This document shows, in pieces, positions 16,221-25,312 of a stretch of 49,710 nt of DNA (positions are counted from its first letter, which is position 1; each line of letters starts with the position of its first letter). Both the position numbers and the translations under genes were made by a program. The stretch is taken from NCBI GenBank assembly GCA_028710415.1, contig JAQTUE010000035.1, forward strand, positions 1-49,710, written 5' to 3'. Source of the DNA: Paludibacter sp. (lineage in GTDB: Bacteria > Bacteroidota > Bacteroidia > Bacteroidales > Paludibacteraceae). The notes below the pieces were generated by a model. It did no database searches. It was not told where the DNA came from and saw only the letters and a list, made by a program, of their open reading frames with translations.

Positions 16221-16330
16221 GACCCCCCAACCCCCAAAGGGGGCGTAAGAGTGCAACATAAGGAGTTATTTAGTATGATCAATTATTCAAATACTGCGTC
16301 TTAATGCCTCCTTTGGGGGTTAGGGGGTCA
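16221..16330. repeat. Inverted-repeat element with GACCCCC-AACCCCC ends
   Basis: The left arm GACCCCCCAACCCCCAAAGG with GGGC is matched by the inverted right arm at about 16305-16330 (GCCTCCTTTGGGGG, TTAGGGGGTC). Each arm also contains its own small palindrome of five Cs, AAA and Gs. About 60 bp of unique sequence lies between. It resembles the C/G-rich dyads scattered in Bacteroidota intergenic regions. Confidence 0.75.
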
Positions 16331-16586
16331 GAACTCAAAAGGTATCATTAAATAATTTGAATTACTTACATTTAATCTACCTTATAAAAGATCAGGTTCA
16401 TTATTTTTCTTTAGTCGGTGTCCGACAATATTAAAATTGGGATAAGTTCAAATGTATTAACGGATTCCGACAGGTTTTTATTCTAAAAATGATTAAAAAG
16501 AAGTGGATTTAAATGAAAGGTTTATTTCTTAACGAGATTTTCAAATATTCTATGCCTGATGGGTTTTTCAACCCGCCAAAATTGAC

Positions 16587-16594
16587 TATCTTTG
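16587..16594 (+). promoter_or_regulatory. -7 promoter box for purL
   Basis: TATCTTTG matches TAnnTTTG exactly, 105 bp upstream of the purL ATG at 16699. Confidence 0.7.
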
Positions 16595-16698
16595 CACGAT
16601 GAAATAAAAGGCTTTACGGGTTGATCGATCAGTTATAATCATCTAGCTGTCAACCTTAAAGATTTGCACTGTAATATAAATAATTCAAAATACAGATC

Positions 16699-19600
16699 AT
16701 GATTCATTTTTTCCGAACAAATGCTCACCATCTTTATGCCGTACAATCGAATGAGCTGCTTGCAGCCGAAGACGTCCGAAAGTTAGAATGGCTTTTTAGC
16801 GAGGCAGTACTGCAATCACTTCCAACTATCGAAGGGAATTACGTGGGGCCGCGCCGCGAAATGATCACCCCCTGGAGTACTAATGCCGTTGAAATCACCC
16901 AAAACATGGGAATTTCCGGCATTATTCGTATAGAAGAGTTTACGGCACTTCCCCAGACCCCGTCGGTAAAAGGCGGATTGGCCTATGACCCGATGCTTCA
17001 ACGTATCTATACCGGAGTTGGACAGGATGTGTTTACAGTAGAGAAACTTCCGGAACCGATCCTGGACATTGAGAATATTGCCGCCTATAGTGCCAAGGAA
17101 GGATTGGCATTAAGCCCGGATGAAATTGAATACCTGAACGGGATCAGTGAAAAAATCGGACGCAAACTCACCGACAGCGAAGTATTCGGATTCTCGCAGG
17201 TAAACTCCGAACATTGCCGTCACAAAATATTCAACGGCCAGTTTATTATTGATGGGGAAGAAAAAGAACTGACCCTGTTTAAACTGATCCGCAAAACATC
17301 AGAAGAAAATCCTAACAGGCTTGTATCGGCTTATACCGATAACGTAGCCTTCAATGCAGGACCAAAGATAGAACAATTTGCACCTGCCAGCGGTGATAAA
17401 CCGGATTACTTCCAGACCAGGGAAATAGAATCGGTGATTTCGCTGAAAGCAGAAACACATAATTTTCCAACTACCGTAGAACCTTTCAACGGCGCAGCTA
17501 CCGGAACCGGTGGTGAAATCCGTGACCGGCTGGGTGGAGGAAAAGCCAGTCTTCCAATTGCAGGAACGGCAGTTTATATGACCAGCTACCCACGCCCGGA
17601 CTTAAACGGTTCGGCCAATGGTACTGAACGTCCATGGGAAAATGCCACTACACCACGCAAATGGCTGTACCAGACACCGGAACAAATCCTGATCAAGGCC
17701 TCGAACGGAGCATCTGATTTTGGTAACAAATTCGGACAACCCCTGATTTGCGGATCTTTATTGACCTTCGAACACGAGGAAAACGGCAAAAAATATGGCT
17801 ACGATAAAGTCATCATGCTTGCCGGAGGTGTTGGATTCGGCACACGTCGCGATGCACTGAAAGGTATTCCTGAAGTGGGCGAAAAAGTGGTTGTCATGGG
17901 TGGTGATAATTACCGGATTGGCATGGGAGGAGGAGCAGTATCTTCTGTAGAAACCGGCCAATACGACAATGCCATTGAATTAAACGCAGTTCAACGTGCC
18001 AATCCTGAAATGCAAAAACGTGTTTCGAATGTGATCCGTACGTTGGCTGAAGGAGATATTAACCCGATTGTTTCCATTCACGACCACGGTGCAGGCGGAC
18101 ACCTGAATTGCCTGTCGGAGCTGGTGGAAACAACAGGAGGAAAAATTGATGTTTCAAAACTTCCGGTAGGTGATCCGACTTTGAGTGCCAAAGAAATTAT
18201 TGGCAACGAAAGCCAGGAACGCATGGGAATGTTGATGAAAGCAGAGGATGTTGAAAAAGTACGCCTGATTTCGGAACGCGAACGTGCCCCTATGTACGTG
18301 GTTGGAGAAACAACAGGTGACATGAACTTTGTATTCGAACAGGCAGATGGCGAAAAACCAATCGACCTGAAACTGGAATACATGATCGGCAAGCCACCAC
18401 GCACGGTGATTACCGACCAGACCATGGAAGAACATTTTGCACCTGTGGAAATCAGTGAAGAAAAACTTCAGGAATATATTCAGAATGTATTGCAGGTTGA
18501 ATCGGTAGCTTGTAAAGATTGGTTGACAAATAAAGTCGACCGTTCGATTACAGGTAAAATTGCCCGTCAGCAATGTGCCGGTGAAATTCAACTGCCGTTG
18601 AACGACCTTGGTGTTGTGGCACTTGATTATCATGGAAAAACAGGTATTGCCACTTCTATCGGTCATGCACCTTTAGCAGCTTTGGTTAATCCGGAAGCAG
18701 GATCGGTGCTCGCCATCGCAGAAGCATTGACCAACATAGTATGGGCTCCACTTGCCGACGGACTTGAAAGCGTATCCTTGAGTGCAAACTGGATGTGGCC
18801 TTGTAAGAATCCGGGAGAAGATGCCCGTTTGTACAAGGCAGTGGAAGCCTGCAGCGACTTTGCCTGCTCATTGGGAATCAATATCCCAACTGGGAAAGAC
18901 AGTCTGTCCATGACCCAGAAATATGACGGAGAAAAAGTATTTTCACCGGGAACAGTCATCATATCGGCAGGTGCCGAGGTTTCGGATGTTCAAAAAACAG
19001 TGAGCCCCGTATTGGTAAACGATCCTAAATCGGCGGTTTATTATATCGACTTCTCGTTCGATGCACTTAAATTAGGTGGTTCGGTACTTGGACAGACTTT
19101 AAACCAACTGGGTGATGAAGTTCCTACTGTACAGGATGCCGAATACTTTAAAGCAGCATTCGACAGCATTCAGGAACTGATCAGCAAGGACCTGATCCTG
19201 GCAGGACACGATATTTCGGAAGGTGGATTGATTACTGCCTTATTGGAAATGTGTTTTGCAAATACGACAGGTGGCTTGAATGTAAAACTGGATGATATTG
19301 CTGAAAACTCATTGGTAAATATCCTGTTTGCTGAAAACCCGGGAGTATTGATCCAGGTAAAAGAAAAGAGAGCAGTAGAGAAAATACTTGAAAATAACGG
19401 TGTTGGTTTTGCACGTATTGCAACCCCTATTAAAGACCGTCGATTGGAAGTTTACCGTAAAAACCAATCGTATTCTTTCTCGATTAACGATTTACGTGAT
19501 GTCTGGTACAAGTCATCTTATTTGCTTGATCGCAGGCAGAGTGGGGAAATATGCGCCAAAGCACGTTTCAACAATTACAAGAGCCAACCGTTGGAATTTG

Positions 19601-20430
19601 ATTTCACGAAATCATTCACCGGAAAACTGTCACAGTTCAATCTGACCCAGGCACGCAAACCTAGTGGCGTACGGGCAGCCATTATCCGCGACAAAGGAAC
19701 CAATGGCGACCGCGAAATGGCATATGCATTATACCTGGCAGGATTTGATGTAAAAGACGTTCACATGACCGATTTATCAACCGGACGTGAAACGCTTGAA
19801 GATATCAACCTGATTGTATTCTGCGGAGGTTTCTCCAATTCCGACGTTCTCGGTTCAGCCAAGGGTTGGGCAGGGGGATTCCTGTTCAACGAGAAAGCTA
19901 AAAACACCCTGGATAATTACTACAAACGCACAGACACCCTGAGTTTGGGTATTTGTAACGGTTGCCAGTTGATGATGGAACTGGAACTGGTAAATCCGGA
20001 ACATGATGTCAAAGCGCGCATGCTGCACAATGATTCCAATAAATTCGAATCAGGTTTCTTAGGATTGACTATCCCTGAAAACAAATCAGTTATGTTCGGT
20101 TCGTTGGCAGGAAGCAAATTAGGAGTATGGGTAGCTCACGGAGAAGGAAAATTCTATTTCCCAAAACCTGAAAACGATTACCATGTGGTAGCCAAATACT
20201 CTTACCTGTCGTATCCCGGCAACCCGAACGGTTCCGATTATAACGTAGCAGGTATCTGTTCTGAGAACGGACGGCACCTGGCAATGATGCCTCACCCTGA
20301 ACGGGCTATCTTCCCATGGCAATGGGCACATTATCCTGCTGATAGAAAAGCTCAGGACCAGATCACCCCTTGGATGGAAGCATTTGTGAATGCACGGAAA
20401 TGGGTGGAAAAAGTAGTGGGTAGTAAGTAG
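16699..20430 (+). CDS. purL: Phosphoribosylformylglycinamidine synthase, single-chain
   Basis: The 1243-residue large-type FGAR amidotransferase makes FGAM from FGAR, glutamine and ATP in purine synthesis. The linker domain contains 'VNSEHCRHKIFNGQF'. The first synthetase half has 'AETHNFPTTVEPFNGAATGTGGEIRD' and 'IHDHGAGGHLNCLSE'. The second, ancillary-nucleotide half has 'PTGKDSLSM' and 'AGHDISEGGL'. The C-terminal glutaminase domain has the nucleophile Cys1089 in GICNGCQLM and the His/Glu of 'MMPHPERAIFPWQW'. Length equals that of gamma-proteobacterial PurL, so separate purS/purQ genes are not needed. The last residues (V-V-G-S-K) and the TAG stop are encoded by a GTAGTAG heptamer array. 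Confidence 0.97.
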   Translation: MIHFFRTNAHHLYAVQSNELLAAEDVRKLEWLFSEAVLQSLPTIEGNYVGPRREMITPWSTNAVEITQNMGISGIIRIEEFTALPQTPSVKGGLAYDPMLQRIYTGVGQDVFTVEKLPEPILDIENIAAYSAKEGLALSPDEIEYLNGISEKIGRKLTDSEVFGFSQVNSEHCRHKIFNGQFIIDGEEKELTLFKLIRKTSEENPNRLVSAYTDNVAFNAGPKIEQFAPASGDKPDYFQTREIESVISLKAETHNFPTTVEPFNGAATGTGGEIRDRLGGGKASLPIAGTAVYMTSYPRPDLNGSANGTERPWENATTPRKWLYQTPEQILIKASNGASDFGNKFGQPLICGSLLTFEHEENGKKYGYDKVIMLAGGVGFGTRRDALKGIPEVGEKVVVMGGDNYRIGMGGGAVSSVETGQYDNAIELNAVQRANPEMQKRVSNVIRTLAEGDINPIVSIHDHGAGGHLNCLSELVETTGGKIDVSKLPVGDPTLSAKEIIGNESQERMGMLMKAEDVEKVRLISERERAPMYVVGETTGDMNFVFEQADGEKPIDLKLEYMIGKPPRTVITDQTMEEHFAPVEISEEKLQEYIQNVLQVESVACKDWLTNKVDRSITGKIARQQCAGEIQLPLNDLGVVALDYHGKTGIATSIGHAPLAALVNPEAGSVLAIAEALTNIVWAPLADGLESVSLSANWMWPCKNPGEDARLYKAVEACSDFACSLGINIPTGKDSLSMTQKYDGEKVFSPGTVIISAGAEVSDVQKTVSPVLVNDPKSAVYYIDFSFDALKLGGSVLGQTLNQLGDEVPTVQDAEYFKAAFDSIQELISKDLILAGHDISEGGLITALLEMCFANTTGGLNVKLDDIAENSLVNILFAENPGVLIQVKEKRAVEKILENNGVGFARIATPIKDRRLEVYRKNQSYSFSINDLRDVWYKSSYLLDRRQSGEICAKARFNNYKSQPLEFDFTKSFTGKLSQFNLTQARKPSGVRAAIIRDKGTNGDREMAYALYLAGFDVKDVHMTDLSTGRETLEDINLIVFCGGFSNSDVLGSAKGWAGGFLFNEKAKNTLDNYYKRTDTLSLGICNGCQLMMELELVNPEHDVKARMLHNDSNKFESGFLGLTIPENKSVMFGSLAGSKLGVWVAHGEGKFYFPKPENDYHVVAKYSYLSYPGNPNGSDYNVAGICSENGRHLAMMPHPERAIFPWQWAHYPADRKAQDQITPWMEAFVNARKWVEKVVGSK

Positions 20431-20447
20431 TAGGTAGTAGGTAAATT
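20413..20447 (+). repeat. GTAGTAG heptamer array across the purL stop
   Basis: Five 7-bp units (GTAGTGG, GTAGTAA, GTAGTAG, GTAGTAG, GTAAATT) span the last purL codons and the TAG stop at 20428-20430. Confidence 0.8.
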
Positions 20448-20490
20448 ATAGTCACGGCTTCACTTTGGGTGAAGTCGTGACTATTTTATT
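20448..20490 (+). terminator. purL terminator
   Basis: ATAGTCACGGCTTCAC pairs with GTGAAGTCGTGACTAT (one G-T pair), followed by TTTTATT. It directly follows the heptamer array. Confidence 0.85.
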
Positions 20491-20909
20491 ATACAGTCTG
20501 ATTTTTGAATTTTGAGAGAGGTAACATTACTTGCATTCATTATTTAGCAGGTCATGGATTCAGGTCTAAAATTCCTGTATCGGTTATTTTTTTGTAGATT
20601 TGTATATACTTACATGATTCCTATTCGAATTCGAATCATACAACTTTGTATGATAAGCCTTTACATGTCAAACGACCAATAAAGGGTTAAATAACTTACA
20701 ATAAATTGCACTTTTCGTTAGATAAATTCAACTTAAAACAGCCTATCAAACTGATATTTAAGTTTATTTTATGAAAAATGACCTAATTCTTCTTATAATT
20801 TTTAAGTGAAGTAAATTAATGGTAATTTTGCAGTGTTTAATCAACACGAATGCTGAAATAAGAGATCTAAAGTAAACGATTTATTATTATCCCGGTTTGT
20901 ATTGAAAAA
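20491..20909. other. Intergenic leader region
   Basis: About 420 AT-rich bases hold no recognisable gene. A promoter box lies at 20823. GATTCCTATTCGAATTCGAATC around 20620-20640 contains a short palindrome (ATTCGAATTCGAAT) of unknown meaning. Confidence 0.5.
20823..20830 (+). promoter_or_regulatory. -7 promoter box for the paralogue pair
   Basis: TAATTTTG matches TAnnTTTG, 80 bp upstream of the start at 20910. It may also drive prfA and pyrF downstream. Confidence 0.6.
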
Positions 20910-21569
20910 ATGAAGAAATACGTAGCCTATATAATTATAACCCTGTCATGCCTGCACTCCATTCGTGCCAACCCGGCCGATTCAATTACGACGGTATACC
21001 AGGATGGTGAGTTCAAAACCAGATATGTCATCAGAGTCAAGGCGACAGAGAATGAAGTATGCGAAGTTGCTACGAAATTAATATACGATTTTCATAATAC
21101 CCCCGGGAACCTTTTCAACTGGGCTTTAAAGGATTTAGGATTACAGGATAAGAAAAAGAACGATATAATTTTCATTCTAAAGACCTCCGTCACAGATGAA
21201 AAAACCGGCATTACACATGGAACATTTGATATTATAGTACCTTTAATAACCTCGTTTGATAATGTGGTAGTTGATGCAATCGTATCAAAGACAAAATGCA
21301 ACAACAAGGAAATGAAGGTCTCTGCCAATATCATTTATTCCAGCTTTTTATTAAAGCACGGGTTGGCCACACTGACAATTGTGCCATTAAAAAACAACGA
21401 ACAACTGTTTATAACAAATGTGAGCATTAAATTTGGTTGGTTCTTCAATATCTTTATCACCAAGAGACGCTACAACAGTATTGTAGAATGGAGGATAAAG
21501 AAATTTACTGAGAACATGAAGGTTGAATGTGAGCAAAGGCGAGAAAAATCACTTACCAGGAAGGAATAG
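20910..21569 (+). CDS. Exported protein of unknown function, paralogue 1
   Basis: I do not recognise this family. The 219-residue protein has a signal peptide ('YIIITLSCLHSIRA') followed by 'NPADSITTVYQDGEFKTRY'. A mixed alpha/beta body leads to a conserved 'KFGWFFNIFITKRRYNSIVE' and a basic, probably helical tail ending EQRREKSLTRKE. The next gene is a clear homologue with the same landmarks (ADSI-TVY--GEF, NW/SWALK-L-L, GWFFNIFIT, EWR-K-F). A long C-terminal helix after beta strands is reminiscent of START/SRPBCC lipid-binding folds, but this is only an impression. The pair occupies the position before prfA-pyrF. Confidence 0.75.
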   Translation: MKKYVAYIIITLSCLHSIRANPADSITTVYQDGEFKTRYVIRVKATENEVCEVATKLIYDFHNTPGNLFNWALKDLGLQDKKKNDIIFILKTSVTDEKTGITHGTFDIIVPLITSFDNVVVDAIVSKTKCNNKEMKVSANIIYSSFLLKHGLATLTIVPLKNNEQLFITNVSIKFGWFFNIFITKRRYNSIVEWRIKKFTENMKVECEQRREKSLTRKE

Positions 21570-21614
21570 AAGACAACCTGAAGTCTATAATACTAGGATT
21601 TATTCGGTTATTCA

Positions 21615-22262
21615 ATGAAAAAACGCTGCCTACTGTTCTTTTTATTCCTGTTGATGGTACTGCCAGCCATTGCATCACCAGCTGATTCGATATCTACAGT
21701 TTACAGGAATGGAGAATTTATTACATACAGCCAGGCGTGGGTAGCAGCTTCTGATAGTGTTAGCAATAAAGTAACGGATGATTTCGATTACCAGATGCAT
21801 TACAACCTGGATGCACTATTTAGTTGGGCATTAAAGGGATTGAATTTGCGGAAAGAGAAAAATGAGCTGATGGTTTTCTATTTTAAATCAACAGCCTATG
21901 ATAAGGAAACACGAATTATCCGGGGGATTGGAGATGTGATAGTGCCTGGTGTTATTACTTTTCCAAACATTAAAGTGGACAGTAAACTAACGGATAAAAG
22001 ATTTACAAACGGTAAAAGATCTATCAATATCAATTTACTCTATTCGGATGGATTTCTAAAAAATATGACCGGTACTTTTTCAGTAATTCCAAAGAAGAAC
22101 AAAGCTACTTTAATTACGTTAGAGACACATATACGATTTGGCTGGTTTTTCAACATCTTCATAACCCAACACCGCTTCCGGCAGATCATGGAATGGAGAT
22201 TAAAAAGATTCGTTCACAATATAAAGATTGAGGCAGAACGTAGGGAAAAAGCAGCAAGCTGA
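21615..22262 (+). CDS. Exported protein of unknown function, paralogue 2
   Basis: This 215-residue protein is the tandem paralogue of the preceding gene, 45 bp downstream and probably in the same transcript. It has a signal peptide ('LLFFLFLLMVLPAIAS') and keeps the landmarks 'SPADSISTVYRNGEF', 'LFSWALKGLNLRKEKNEL', 'GDVIVPGVITFPNIKV' and 'RFGWFFNIFITQHRF', ending in a basic tail 'EAERREKAAS'. Divergence from its partner is large (well under half identical by eye), so the duplication is old. No catalytic motif is visible. A CCAAGAG heptamer array starts one base after the stop codon. Confidence 0.75.
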   Translation: MKKRCLLFFLFLLMVLPAIASPADSISTVYRNGEFITYSQAWVAASDSVSNKVTDDFDYQMHYNLDALFSWALKGLNLRKEKNELMVFYFKSTAYDKETRIIRGIGDVIVPGVITFPNIKVDSKLTDKRFTNGKRSININLLYSDGFLKNMTGTFSVIPKKNKATLITLETHIRFGWFFNIFITQHRFRQIMEWRLKRFVHNIKIEAERREKAAS

Positions 22263-22263
22263 A

Positions 22264-22312
22264 CCAAGAGCCAAGAACCAAGAGCCAAGAACCAAGAGCC
22301 AAGAACCAAGAT
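22264..22312 (+). repeat. CCAAGAG/CCAAGAA heptamer array
   Basis: Seven 7-bp units alternate CCAAGAG and CCAAGAA (the last is CCAAGAT). A looser 'ACGATTACAC' duplication follows at 22339-22365 before the prfA start. Confidence 0.9.
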
Positions 22313-22378
22313 TAAAGAACCAGGAATTACAAGAAATACGATTACACTTTAAAAAACGATTACACGATTCAACATTTT

Positions 22379-23464
22379 ATGGCTGAAAAAACATTATTAG
22401 AGAAATTAGAAGGATTACAACATAAGTTCGAAGAGATTTCGACACTGATCACTGACCCTGCCATTGTAGGGGACATGAAACGCTACGTGAAGCTGAACAA
22501 GGAATATCGCGAACTGGAAAGGATCATGGATGCCCAAAAGGAATACAGGACTGCTTTATCCCATTTGGCGGAAGCAAAAGAGATACTGGATTCTGAGAAC
22601 GACCCTGAAATGCGTGAAATGGCAAAAGGAGAAATTGATGAAATAGAGCCCAAGATTCCGGTGATGGAAGAAAATATCAAGTTGCTGTTGATACCTGCCG
22701 ATCCGGAAGATAATAAGAATGCCATTGTTGAAATCCGTGGTGGTACGGGAGGTGATGAAGCAGCTATATTTGCAGGCGACCTGTTCCGCATGTATACCAA
22801 ATACTGTGAAACAAAAGGATGGAAAGTAGATATTACCAATACCAGTGAAGGAACCTCCGGCGGTTTTAAAGAAGTCATCTTTACTGTTTCAGGGGAAAAC
22901 GTCTACGGCACCTTAAAATACGAATCAGGGGTGCACCGTGTACAACGGGTACCACAGACAGAAACACAGGGACGGGTACATACCTCTGCCTCAACAGTAG
23001 CCGTTCTGCCTGAAATGGAAGAATTTGATTATGAACTGAAAGAATCGGATGTCCGTGTTGATACCTTCTGTTCTTCGGGAGCAGGAGGACAATCGGTGAA
23101 TACAACCTATTCAGCGATCCGGTTGGTGCACATTCCAACAGGAACAACTGTTCAGTGCCAGGACGAGAAATCACAACACAAGAATAAGGCGAAAGCTATG
23201 AATGAACTTCGTTCACGACTGTATGCCATTGAACACCAGAAATACCTGGACGAAATCGGTTCAAAACGCAAGACTATGGTTTCTACCGGTGACCGTTCCG
23301 CTAAGATACGCACCTACAATTATCCGCAGGGACGCATTACCGACCACCGTATCAATTTCACCATCTATAACCTGACTGCTTTTATGAGTGGTGATATCCA
23401 GGGTGTGATCGACCAGTTGATCGTAGCTGAAAATGCCGAGAGACTGAAGGAGAGCGAGTTGTAA
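22379..23464 (+). CDS. prfA: Peptide chain release factor 1
   Basis: RF1 (361 residues) recognises UAA/UAG and triggers peptide release. The stop-codon tripeptide is PxT, here P192-Q-T194 in RVPQTETQGR. The peptidyl-transferase motif GGQ is at 236-238 in SSGAGGQSVNTTYSAIR. 'CQDEKSQHKNKAKAMNELRSRLY' is also typical of RF1. An N-terminal helical domain (~1-100) is intact. The gene precedes pyrF, a common Bacteroidota order, and an ~210-bp TTGATTGG-type array separates them. Confidence 0.97.
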   Translation: MAEKTLLEKLEGLQHKFEEISTLITDPAIVGDMKRYVKLNKEYRELERIMDAQKEYRTALSHLAEAKEILDSENDPEMREMAKGEIDEIEPKIPVMEENIKLLLIPADPEDNKNAIVEIRGGTGGDEAAIFAGDLFRMYTKYCETKGWKVDITNTSEGTSGGFKEVIFTVSGENVYGTLKYESGVHRVQRVPQTETQGRVHTSASTVAVLPEMEEFDYELKESDVRVDTFCSSGAGGQSVNTTYSAIRLVHIPTGTTVQCQDEKSQHKNKAKAMNELRSRLYAIEHQKYLDEIGSKRKTMVSTGDRSAKIRTYNYPQGRITDHRINFTIYNLTAFMSGDIQGVIDQLIVAENAERLKESEL

Positions 23465-23470
23465 AGGGGG

Positions 23471-23678
23471 TTGATTGGTTGATTGGTTGATTGGTTGATT
23501 GGTTAATTGGTTAATTGGTTAATTGGTTAATTGGTTAATTGGTTAATTGGTTAATTGGTTAATTGGTTAATTGGTTAATTGGTTAATTGGTTAATTGGTT
23601 AATTGGTTAATTGGTTGATTGGCTGATTGGTTAATTGGTTGATTGGTTGATTGGTTGATTGGTTGATTGGTTGATTGG
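23471..23678 (+). repeat. TTGATTGG/TTAATTGG 8-bp tandem array, about 26 units
   Basis: A run of exactly 8-bp units fills 208 bp. TTGATTGG units lie at both ends and TTAATTGG units in the middle, with one CTGATTGG variant near 23620. The segregation of variants suggests expansion by slippage from a few founder units. It starts six bases after the prfA stop codon. Confidence 0.95.
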
Positions 23679-23687
23679 GTCACAGAT

Positions 23688-23723
23688 AAATAGTAAATAG
23701 TAAATGACAAAATAGTAAATAGA
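23688..23723 (+). repeat. AAATAGT heptamer array before pyrF
   Basis: AAATAGT, AAATAGT, AAATGAC, AAAATAGT and AAATAGA lead directly to the pyrF ATG at 23727. The same motif in the same gene-relative orientation precedes the pseudouridine synthase at 27053. Confidence 0.85.
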
Positions 23724-23726
23724 CAG

Positions 23727-24563
23727 ATGACTAAACAAGAACTTTTTGAAAATATACAGCGCAAGAAATCATTTCTGTGCGTAGGACTGGATACCGATGT
23801 AAGTAAGATACCGGAACATTTGTTTGATGAATCGGAAGATCCGATATTTGATTTCAATAAAGCGATTATTGATGCTACAGCTGATTTGTGTGTAGCTTAT
23901 AAGCCAAACCTGGCATTTTACGAAAGCCTGGGCCTTGAAGGCTGGGAAGTATTGGAACGTACTGTTGATTATATCCGCGAGAATTACCCGGATCAGTTTA
24001 TCATAGCTGATGCCAAGCGTGGTGATATTGGAAATACTTCAGCGATGTATGCCCGCACATTCTTTGGCAATATGGATTTTGACTCGGTAACAGTAGCTCC
24101 GTACATGGGAGAAGATTCAGTGACTCCTTTCCTGACTTACGAAGGCAAATGGGTGACCTTGTTGGCATTGACTTCCAACAAGGGTGCATTTGACTTTCAA
24201 CTTATGAAAGATAAATCAAGTGGTGACCTGTTGTATGAAAAAGTATTGAAAACTTCCCAGGCATGGGGAACGGATGAAAACATGATGTATGTGGTGGGTG
24301 CTACCAAAGCTGAAATGCTGACAGACGTACGTGCTATTGTACCGGAACATTTCCTGTTGGTTCCCGGAGTAGGTGCTCAGGGCGGAAGCCTGGAAGAAGT
24401 AGCCAAATATGGCTTAAACAGCACCTGTGGGTTGCTGGTTAACTCCTCCCGCCAGATTATCTATGCCTCTTCCGAAAAAAATTATGCACAGGCTGCCCGC
24501 GAAGAAGCACAACGGGTACAAACTGAAATGGAATTCATATTGAATCAGGCTGAATTAATCTAA
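23727..24563 (+). CDS. pyrF: Orotidine 5'-phosphate decarboxylase
   Basis: The enzyme makes UMP from OMP in pyrimidine synthesis. The 278-residue chain is of the longer OMPdecase type. 'LCVGLDTD' opens the barrel, followed by 'DFNKAIIDATADLCVAYKPN'. The catalytic 'IIADAKRGDIGNTS' contains Lys97. 'LVPGVGAQGGS' forms the phosphate loop, and 'LLVNSSRQIIYAS' follows near the C-terminus. A strong terminator follows at 24580. Confidence 0.95.
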   Translation: MTKQELFENIQRKKSFLCVGLDTDVSKIPEHLFDESEDPIFDFNKAIIDATADLCVAYKPNLAFYESLGLEGWEVLERTVDYIRENYPDQFIIADAKRGDIGNTSAMYARTFFGNMDFDSVTVAPYMGEDSVTPFLTYEGKWVTLLALTSNKGAFDFQLMKDKSSGDLLYEKVLKTSQAWGTDENMMYVVGATKAEMLTDVRAIVPEHFLLVPGVGAQGGSLEEVAKYGLNSTCGLLVNSSRQIIYASSEKNYAQAAREEAQRVQTEMEFILNQAELI

Positions 24564-24579
24564 CATTCAACCTGTTCAA

Positions 24580-24632
24580 CAAAACAAAAAGCACTTAATC
24601 CATTTAGATTAAGAGCTTTTTGTTTTGTTTTT
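24580..24632. terminator. pyrF terminator (copy 1 of a duplicated hairpin)
   Basis: CAAAACAAAAAGC-ACTTAATC pairs with GATTAAG-A-GCTTTTTGTTTTG around CATTTA. The A/T flanks allow action in both directions. A near-identical hairpin lies at 25313. Confidence 0.9.
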
Positions 24633-24654
24633 AATAATATGAAAGAATATCGTA

Positions 24655-24924
24655 TTAATCATAATGATACCGGCAACTATAAATTAATAATTCATTTTCA
24701 ATAACCTGATAAACAATACGGTGTTCGTGATCTATTCTCCTGGACCAATAACCGGATAAATCATATTTCAATGCCTCAGGTTTCCCAATTCCATCAAATG
24801 GATTCCGTTGAATGTCTTTTATCAGGTCATTGATCTTCTTTACTATCTTCTTGTCAATGGATTGCCAATACACATAATCTTCCCAGGCGTTTACAATAAA
24901 TTTAATTTCAATGTAAGAAATCAA
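24655..24924 (-). CDS. yoeB: Txe/YoeB-family mRNA interferase toxin
   Basis: The 89-residue toxin matches YoeB along its length. It has 'AWEDYVYWQSIDKK', 'INDLIKDIQRNPFDGIGKPE', 'LSGYWSRRIDHEHRIVYQV' and the C-terminal catalytic 'SCRYHYD' (His87, Tyr88). YoeB cleaves mRNA at the ribosomal A site during translation. The start codon lies 17 bp inside the antitoxin gene, so the two are translationally coupled in the usual antitoxin-first order. All key residues are present, so it should be functional. Confidence 0.93.
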   Translation of the reverse strand: MISYIEIKFIVNAWEDYVYWQSIDKKIVKKINDLIKDIQRNPFDGIGKPEALKYDLSGYWSRRIDHEHRIVYQVIENELLIYSCRYHYD

Positions 24925-25174
24925 TGTTGGGTTTCACAATCTTACCATCTTTCATTTGCTGTATCGATTCATACAGACTGTCGGCATTTTTCTTTGAACT
25001 CAATATATGCAGGGTCTCCATGATGGAGTTATATTCTTCCAGTGAAATCAGGACAGTTCCCATCCCTGTTTTACGTTTGATTATTAAAGTTTCATTATTG
25101 TCTTCCACACTGTCTAGAAATTTCTTAAGATCAGTTCTAAACTCTGAAAAGTTGATTGTGATCATCTTATTCAA
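24908..25174 (-). CDS. yefM: YefM/Phd-type antitoxin
   Basis: This 88-residue Phd/YefM-fold protein binds the operator through its N-terminal half ('SEFRTDLKKFLDSVEDNNE', 'IIKRKTGMGTVLISLEEYNS'). It neutralises YoeB with its C-terminal tail ('LYESIQQMKDGKI'). A downstream ATG at 25165 is an alternative start. The 17-bp overlap with the toxin supports the pairing. Autorepression at the 25175-25300 AT-rich region is likely, but no clear palindrome was found. Confidence 0.9.
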   Translation of the reverse strand: MNKMITINFSEFRTDLKKFLDSVEDNNETLIIKRKTGMGTVLISLEEYNSIMETLHILSSKKNADSLYESIQQMKDGKIVKPNIDFLH

Positions 25175-25312
25175 TATATTATATTCGTGATTAAATATAA
25201 ATATACATGCTTATTTTATCTATCGAATTATTATTTAATATTTTTCTTCTTGTTTACCATTCATTCTATTTTTATTTTAAATGGGATACTCATAAAAAAC
25301 GTAGGACCATAT

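Larger units (their letters stand above)
15579..16698. other. 1.1-kb intergenic region without genes
   Basis: No frame here looks coding. The region holds the nadC terminator, an 11-bp repeat with a dyad at 15875-15955, an inverted-repeat element at 16221-16330 and the purL promoter at 16587. The 100-base purL leader shows no structure I recognise. Confidence 0.6.

Noticed and set aside
23471..23678. Possible CRISPR array
   Set aside because: Units are 8 bp and directly abutting, with no spacers and no cas genes.
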